Below, piece after piece: positions 4,466 to 7,970 of a stretch of 7,970 nt of DNA. The stretch lies in the NCBI GenBank assembly GCA_023140595.1, contig JAGLLI010000092.1:1-7970 (forward strand). Direction: 5' to 3'. How positions within the stretch are numbered: the stretch's first letter is position 1; every line of letters starts with the position of its first letter. The stretch comes from Candidatus Parcubacteria bacterium (GTDB taxonomy: Bacteria; Patescibacteriota; Patescibacteriia; Patescibacteriales; UBA12075). Under the pieces are notes generated by a model. The model was not told where the DNA came from. It saw nothing but the letters and a program-made list of their open reading frames with translations, and did no database searches. A program made the translations under genes and the position numbers.

Positions 4466-7303
4466 ATGCAAAAGAAATTTAATAAATTTTTTATTTTAAA
4501 AACAAGTCTTATGTTTATCTTTTTAGGCTTGTTTTTGTTTTTTAATAATAATCAAGTTTTAAGTAAAACATCGTCAGACGCGATTGCTATAAGAATTATC
4601 CCGAATTATGAGCATTACAGCGCCAATCAATGGTATAAAAATCAAAATTTTAGCGGCTCTCCGCAAAGTATAATTGTTAATGGCTACGCGGGAGTAAGGG
4701 ACGGGCGGACGGTTTATATTAATGTCGGAAATGTAGCGCCAGGAGGAACCTTGTATACCAACATTTATCTTATTACTTACAATCAAGACGCGGAAAGCGC
4801 GACTTCTGATATTTTTGGCAATATTCTCAACCATTGGCAATTTAATACTAATATTTCAGATATTGGCCATTGCAGGGGTGAAAACAGAATTATTTGCGAT
4901 TTGGATGAAAATTGTCCGATTGGAGATTTTTGCGATAGTTTTAAATCTTTAATAGTAAGAGATGTAAAAAGATTGGAAGATTTGGCGCAAATAAGAGATG
5001 TCTTGGAAAATTATTTTAAGCAAGGTCATTACCCGATTCTTAAAGCAGGCACTTATTTACCCAATAAAACAATTTCGGCTTGGCCAAGCTGGCAAGAAAC
5101 TTTTAGTGATGAAATTGATTATAATTTACCTCTTGATCCGGTAAATAAACTTGGTAAATGCTGTCCGTCTGGTGCTGGTAATTGCGATATAACAGGGAAT
5201 TATAACGAGAATACATGCTGGGATGAAAATAAGAAAATTTTTGCCACTGATTTGCCGGATGAATTGCCGAACAGCAGCTTAATTTATTTTTATAATTTTT
5301 CAATTTTTGATTATAATTTATGCGCGTTTCTTGAATCCGGACTGGATGTCGCCGGCAAGCAGTTAATGGACGCGTCTTGTCCTAAAATTTGCATTGATAT
5401 GGATTATGACGGCTATGGATTATTTGCCACTGATGTCTGTATTAGCCATCCGAATATAGTTGATTGTGATGATACTAATGTTGATGTCGGAGCCGGAGTC
5501 GCGGAAATATGCAGTAACGGCATTGACGATGATTGCGACGGTTTAACTGATTGCGATGATGTTGAACAGTGCGCTGGAGACGCGAGTTGCGCAGTTGTTG
5601 AGGGTTGTGATTTTAATAATGTTTGCGGCGCGACAGAGAGTTGTGACAGTTGTCCGAAAGATTGCTGTCCTTGCGGAGATGGCGAGTGTAACGAGATTTT
5701 GGAGTGTGGAGGAAAAATATTTGACTGTCCCGCGGATTGCAAATGCGGCGATGATGAAGTAAATTGCGGCGAAGAATGCGATGGCGAGATTGACTGTGAT
5801 AGCGATTGCAGCTGGCTTATTCCAGAATGTACTGACATTGATCAAGACCGCTATATATCGGAAACTACCAATATAGGTAGCTGTGATGATGTTTGTGGCG
5901 AAAGCAATAATCAGCCATGCTTGGGAAATAATGATTGTGATGATAGTGACAATCAGATTTTTCCCGGAAACGCCGATATTTGCGACGGGCTGGATAATAA
6001 TTGCAGCGACCCCGACCATTCCGACGGGGTTGATCCGGCGGAAATTGACGAGGGATATAATGAGGAGAGCTGCGGTTATTTATGTGATTTTGATTATGAC
6101 GCGGATCGCGTTGGGGCTTTGCGTTGTTGCGGTGATGACCCTGGTGAAGGCGGATTTGGCGCAAGTGTTTACGAAGACCCTGAATCAAGCTGCGATGACG
6201 GTGTTGATAACGATTGCGACGGCACTTATGACAATGATACGTCTAATCCGATAAATCCCGATACTGATTGCCTTGAGTGCAATGCTGATAATAGCTTGAA
6301 TGAATCTTTTTGGTATTTGTTTTCTGAACCTGATTGCAATCAGTGCGATCATGACGGTGATGATGACGGAGATCAGTTTGGAGAGGATTGGAGCGCTTAT
6401 CTCGGTATGGCGGACAAATGCGATTCTGATTGCGAGGTTGTTGTCGTTAATGTTGCAATAGACGATTATGAAAACGGCAATGAAGTAAGCTGTGACGGAA
6501 TTGATAATAATTGTGATGGAGAAGTTGATGAGGGTTTAGCGCAAACTTTTTATTTGGATAATGACGGCGATGGCGATGGCGATCCAGATGTTTCCGGAGA
6601 GTATTGCGCTGGGTCAGAGCCGGCAAATTATGTTGATAACAGTGATGATTGCGATGACAGCAACGATCAGGTTTATTCAGGGCAAATAGAGGATTGCGAC
6701 GGAGTTGACAATGATTGCGATGGCGACATTGATGAAGGCTGTGTTTCAAGCGATTATTGCAGAGATAGCGATGATGACGGCTATGGCGATCCAAACGACA
6801 CGGTAAGCGATTTTTCAGCGCCGGAGGGATATGTTTCCGATTGTACTGACTGCAATGACGATCCGGACGCCGGAGGAGTTTTTTCCTGGCCGGATAATCC
6901 TGCTGGTGAAACTTGCGACGGATATGACAATGAGTGCGACGGTGAAATTGACGAGGGATGCGACGATGACGGCGATGATTTTTGCGATAATACAATGTTG
7001 TGGTTTAATACGACATCAATTTGCGATAATACGACAAGCGGTCCGAACGGAGATGATTGCGATGATGACGGCGCAAATGCTACTGATAGATTTCCAAGCA
7101 ATCCTGAAATTTGCGATGGCATTGATAATGATTGTGACTCTGACACGGCTGACGGCAGCGGAGAAGATTTTTATGAAGCAGACACGGAAACACTTTGCGG
7201 TGACAGCGAAGACAACGATTGCGACGGCGATGTTGATACGGATGACTCTGACTGCGCCAATTATTGCGTATTTACTTTTGAATTGCCCTGCGAATTAAAT
7301 TAA
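4466..7303 (+). CDS. large secreted MopE-like Asp/Cys repeat protein with a pseudopilin-like segment
   Basis: The protein has 945 residues. A signal peptide (basic MQKKFNKFF, then a hydrophobic core to about residue 30) is followed by a domain without a named family (about 34-160). Next is a stretch resembling the C-terminal part of GspG-type pseudopilins (about 163-290): RDVKRLEDLAQIRDVLENY, then GHYP, TYLPNKTIS and LPLDPVNK. From residue 309 on, Asp/Cys repeats of the MopE / putative metal-binding type (PF11617) dominate: DxDxDGYG, DCDD and CDG[IVLY]DN[DNE]CDG. A Cys-rich CGDGEC section is inserted at about 380-450. The repeats likely bind calcium or another metal; MopE itself binds copper. 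There is no C-terminal anchor or LPxTG, so the protein is probably released or held non-covalently. The role is unknown; adhesion or metal binding at the surface is inferred. ATG at 4466 is preferred over 4460, which abuts the -10 box, and over GTG at 4421 inside uppS. Confidence 0.88.
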   Translation: MQKKFNKFFILKTSLMFIFLGLFLFFNNNQVLSKTSSDAIAIRIIPNYEHYSANQWYKNQNFSGSPQSIIVNGYAGVRDGRTVYINVGNVAPGGTLYTNIYLITYNQDAESATSDIFGNILNHWQFNTNISDIGHCRGENRIICDLDENCPIGDFCDSFKSLIVRDVKRLEDLAQIRDVLENYFKQGHYPILKAGTYLPNKTISAWPSWQETFSDEIDYNLPLDPVNKLGKCCPSGAGNCDITGNYNENTCWDENKKIFATDLPDELPNSSLIYFYNFSIFDYNLCAFLESGLDVAGKQLMDASCPKICIDMDYDGYGLFATDVCISHPNIVDCDDTNVDVGAGVAEICSNGIDDDCDGLTDCDDVEQCAGDASCAVVEGCDFNNVCGATESCDSCPKDCCPCGDGECNEILECGGKIFDCPADCKCGDDEVNCGEECDGEIDCDSDCSWLIPECTDIDQDRYISETTNIGSCDDVCGESNNQPCLGNNDCDDSDNQIFPGNADICDGLDNNCSDPDHSDGVDPAEIDEGYNEESCGYLCDFDYDADRVGALRCCGDDPGEGGFGASVYEDPESSCDDGVDNDCDGTYDNDTSNPINPDTDCLECNADNSLNESFWYLFSEPDCNQCDHDGDDDGDQFGEDWSAYLGMADKCDSDCEVVVVNVAIDDYENGNEVSCDGIDNNCDGEVDEGLAQTFYLDNDGDGDGDPDVSGEYCAGSEPANYVDNSDDCDDSNDQVYSGQIEDCDGVDNDCDGDIDEGCVSSDYCRDSDDDGYGDPNDTVSDFSAPEGYVSDCTDCNDDPDAGGVFSWPDNPAGETCDGYDNECDGEIDEGCDDDGDDFCDNTMLWFNTTSICDNTTSGPNGDDCDDDGANATDRFPSNPEICDGIDNDCDSDTADGSGEDFYEADTETLCGDSEDNDCDGDVDTDDSDCANYCVFTFELPCELN
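5390..7256 (+). repeat. eight MopE-type Asp/Cys repeats
   Basis: The core CDGxDNxCDG occurs at about 5981, 6491, 6695, 6914 and 7112 in near-canonical form and at about 5510, 6191 and 7196 in weaker form (CSNGIDDDC, CDDGVDNDC, CGDSEDNDC). Each is usually preceded by DCDD about 10-20 residues earlier, and several are followed by VDEG or IDEGC. Spacing is irregular, roughly 70 residues. Synonymous codons vary between copies, so they are old or have diverged. The repeated GAT/GAC and TGC/TGT codons create long spurious open frames on the other strand. Confidence 0.85.
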
Positions 7304-7316
7304 TGAAATAATAAAA

Positions 7317-7348
7317 AAAATCCGCCTGCTTGATAATTGGCGGATTTT
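7317..7348. terminator. bidirectional intrinsic terminator between convergent genes
   Basis: A perfect 10-base-pair stem (AAAATCCGCC at 7317-7326 with GGCGGATTTT at 7339-7348) encloses a 12-base loop. On the plus strand it is followed by a moderately T-rich tract. On the minus strand the A-run at 7312-7320 reads as an uninterrupted T-run, so it is strongest as the end of the minus-strand PAP2-like gene. It starts 14 bases after the stop of the MopE-like gene and ends 21 bases from the stop of the PAP2-like gene. Confidence 0.9.
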
Positions 7349-7368
7349 ATGTTAATTTTATTAAAAAT

Positions 7369-7806
7369 TTAACTGGCAAAAAAATAAATCACAACGCTTA
7401 CAAGCAAGCCGATTATTGACCCGATAAGAACTTGCGCTGGCGTATGTCCGATTTTTTCCAGTAAATATGGATATTTTGCTTCCAAAACATCATCATCTTT
7501 TAAATCTTTTACTAAAATATTTAAAATATGCCCGTGTTGTCCCAAATATCGCCTTATGCCAAGCGCGTCGCGAATAACTATAATAGCTAAAATAATACTC
7601 ATGGAAAATAACGGGGACTTTAGCCCTTCTTCAAGACCGATAATTGTTGCAAGAGACACAATCATCGCGCTATGCCCTGAAGGCATTCCGGAATATACCA
7701 TTAAATTTGCCAAGCTGAATTTTTGATGATTGGATTTTAGAAAAAGTTTTATTATTTGAGCCGTAAACCCCGCGATTAAAGGGGCAAGAAGTATATGGTA
7801 AGACAT
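7369..7806 (-). CDS. divergent PAP2 family membrane protein (DUF212, YuiD-type)
   Basis: This 145-residue membrane protein has about four hydrophobic segments and belongs to the divergent PAP2 family (PF02681). It shows SGMPSGHSA (39-47), with the PAP2-like Pro-Ser-Gly-His45; [15 protein letters not shown] (78-92), with Arg79, Asp80 and Arg85; and a closing [13 protein letters not shown] (117-129), with Gly-His121-Thr-Pro. Classical PAP2 enzymes are lipid or acid phosphatases, including undecaprenyl-diphosphate phosphatases such as PgpB. Activity of this short divergent group is not well established. Its place next to uppP, with uppS in the same window, suggests a part in lipid-carrier phosphate metabolism, but that is inference. 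Length and motif order are normal. The ATG is at 7806-7804 on the minus strand, 19 bases from the uppP start, with no Shine-Dalgarno sequence. Confidence 0.92.
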   Translation of the reverse strand: MSYHILLAPLIAGFTAQIIKLFLKSNHQKFSLANLMVYSGMPSGHSAMIVSLATIIGLEEGLKSPLFSMSIILAIIVIRDALGIRRYLGQHGHILNILVKDLKDDDVLEAKYPYLLEKIGHTPAQVLIGSIIGLLVSVVIYFFAS

Positions 7807-7825
7807 AATTTTAATTTATCTTTTT

Positions 7826-7970
7826 ATGATTGATTATATAATTGCGATTTTGTTTGGTTTAATTCAAGGGGTAACGGAATTTTTACCTGTTTCAAGTTCC
7901 GGGCATCTTTTGCTGACACATAAATTTTTAAGCCTGCCGATTGACAATGAATTGGCTTTTGACGTGGTTT
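7826..7970 (+). CDS. uppP: undecaprenyl-diphosphatase UppP (BacA), 5' part
   Basis: UppP removes a phosphate from undecaprenyl diphosphate to regenerate the undecaprenyl phosphate carrier; overexpression gives bacitracin resistance. The first 48 residues are in the window and the gene runs off the right edge. The signature [17 protein letters not shown] is clear (residues 14-30). It includes Glu18, the Ser23-Ser25 run and His27, which are active-site positions of the family. The first glutamate of the E. coli motif is Gln14 here, a substitution also found in other family members. The ATG at 7826 starts the first membrane helix at once, as usual for the family. No Shine-Dalgarno sequence or clear promoter is visible in the 19-base gap to the divergent gene. 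Confidence 0.96.
   Translation, partial: MIDYIIAILFGLIQGVTEFLPVSSSGHLLLTHKFLSLPIDNELAFDVV
7833..7862 (-). promoter_or_regulatory. probable promoter of the divergent PAP2 family gene
   Basis: On the minus strand a perfect TATAAT lies at 7838-7833. A weak -35-like TTAAAC lies at 7862-7857, 18 bases away. Transcription would start near 7826, giving a leader of about 20 bases. The element lies inside the first codons of uppP, so the two divergent promoters must overlap. The -35 match is poor, hence the modest confidence. Confidence 0.4.

Noticed and set aside
5390..7256. CRISPR array or simple DNA tandem repeat
   Set aside because: The repetition is at protein level with irregular spacing and divergent synonymous codons; there are no identical repeats with unique spacers.
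5413..7298. Several long open frames overlapping the large repeat gene on both strands (for example 5413-5838, 6447-6995 and 6781-7146 on minus, 6831-7298 on plus)
   Set aside because: They mirror the repeated Asp and Cys codons of the real gene, giving low-complexity Ser-, His/Arg- or Ile/Met-rich products with no family resemblance.

Overview
This window is an AT-rich, tightly packed bacterial segment. Its features suggest a member of the Candidate Phyla Radiation (Patescibacteria, Parcubacteria-like). The evidence is small genes with gaps of 1-13 bases or short overlaps, hardly any Shine-Dalgarno sequences, a short sortase, a secreted protein with paired NGEAWY/YYLGRP repeats, and a large secreted MopE-like Asp/Cys protein. 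This placement rests on recognising protein families and was not checked by search. TGA acts as a stop: uppS and queH both end on TGA at the expected family C-terminus. That argues against the TGA=Gly code of Gracilibacteria and Absconditabacteria.

Bases 1-4428 form one long plus-strand gene train: the 3' end of a polytopic membrane protein (probably a WecA/TagO-type glycosyltransferase), a VanZ-like membrane protein, queH (queuosine synthesis), a sortase, a GNAT acetyltransferase, a secreted phosphodiester-glycosidase-family protein, a DUF167/YggU protein and uppS (undecaprenyl diphosphate synthase). A 37-base gap after uppS contains a good extended -10 promoter. It lies directly against the start of a 945-residue secreted protein (4466-7303), so that mRNA is probably leaderless. 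This protein has a signal peptide, an unnamed N-terminal domain, a segment resembling a type II secretion pseudopilin, a Cys-rich section and eight MopE-type Asp/Cys repeats.

A bidirectional terminator hairpin at 7317-7348 separates that gene from a convergent minus-strand gene for a divergent PAP2 (DUF212/YuiD-type) membrane protein. This in turn is divergent, with only 19 bases between starts, from the 5' part of uppP (undecaprenyl-diphosphatase), which runs off the window.

The shared theme is the cell envelope: lipid-carrier synthesis (uppS), recycling (uppP, possibly the PAP2-like protein), probable use of the carrier (the glycosyltransferase fragment), and surface or secreted proteins. 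queH, the GNAT and DUF167 look like passengers in the gene train. No RNA genes, CRISPR arrays, transposons or attachment sites were seen. No gene-free stretch exceeds about 70 bases.
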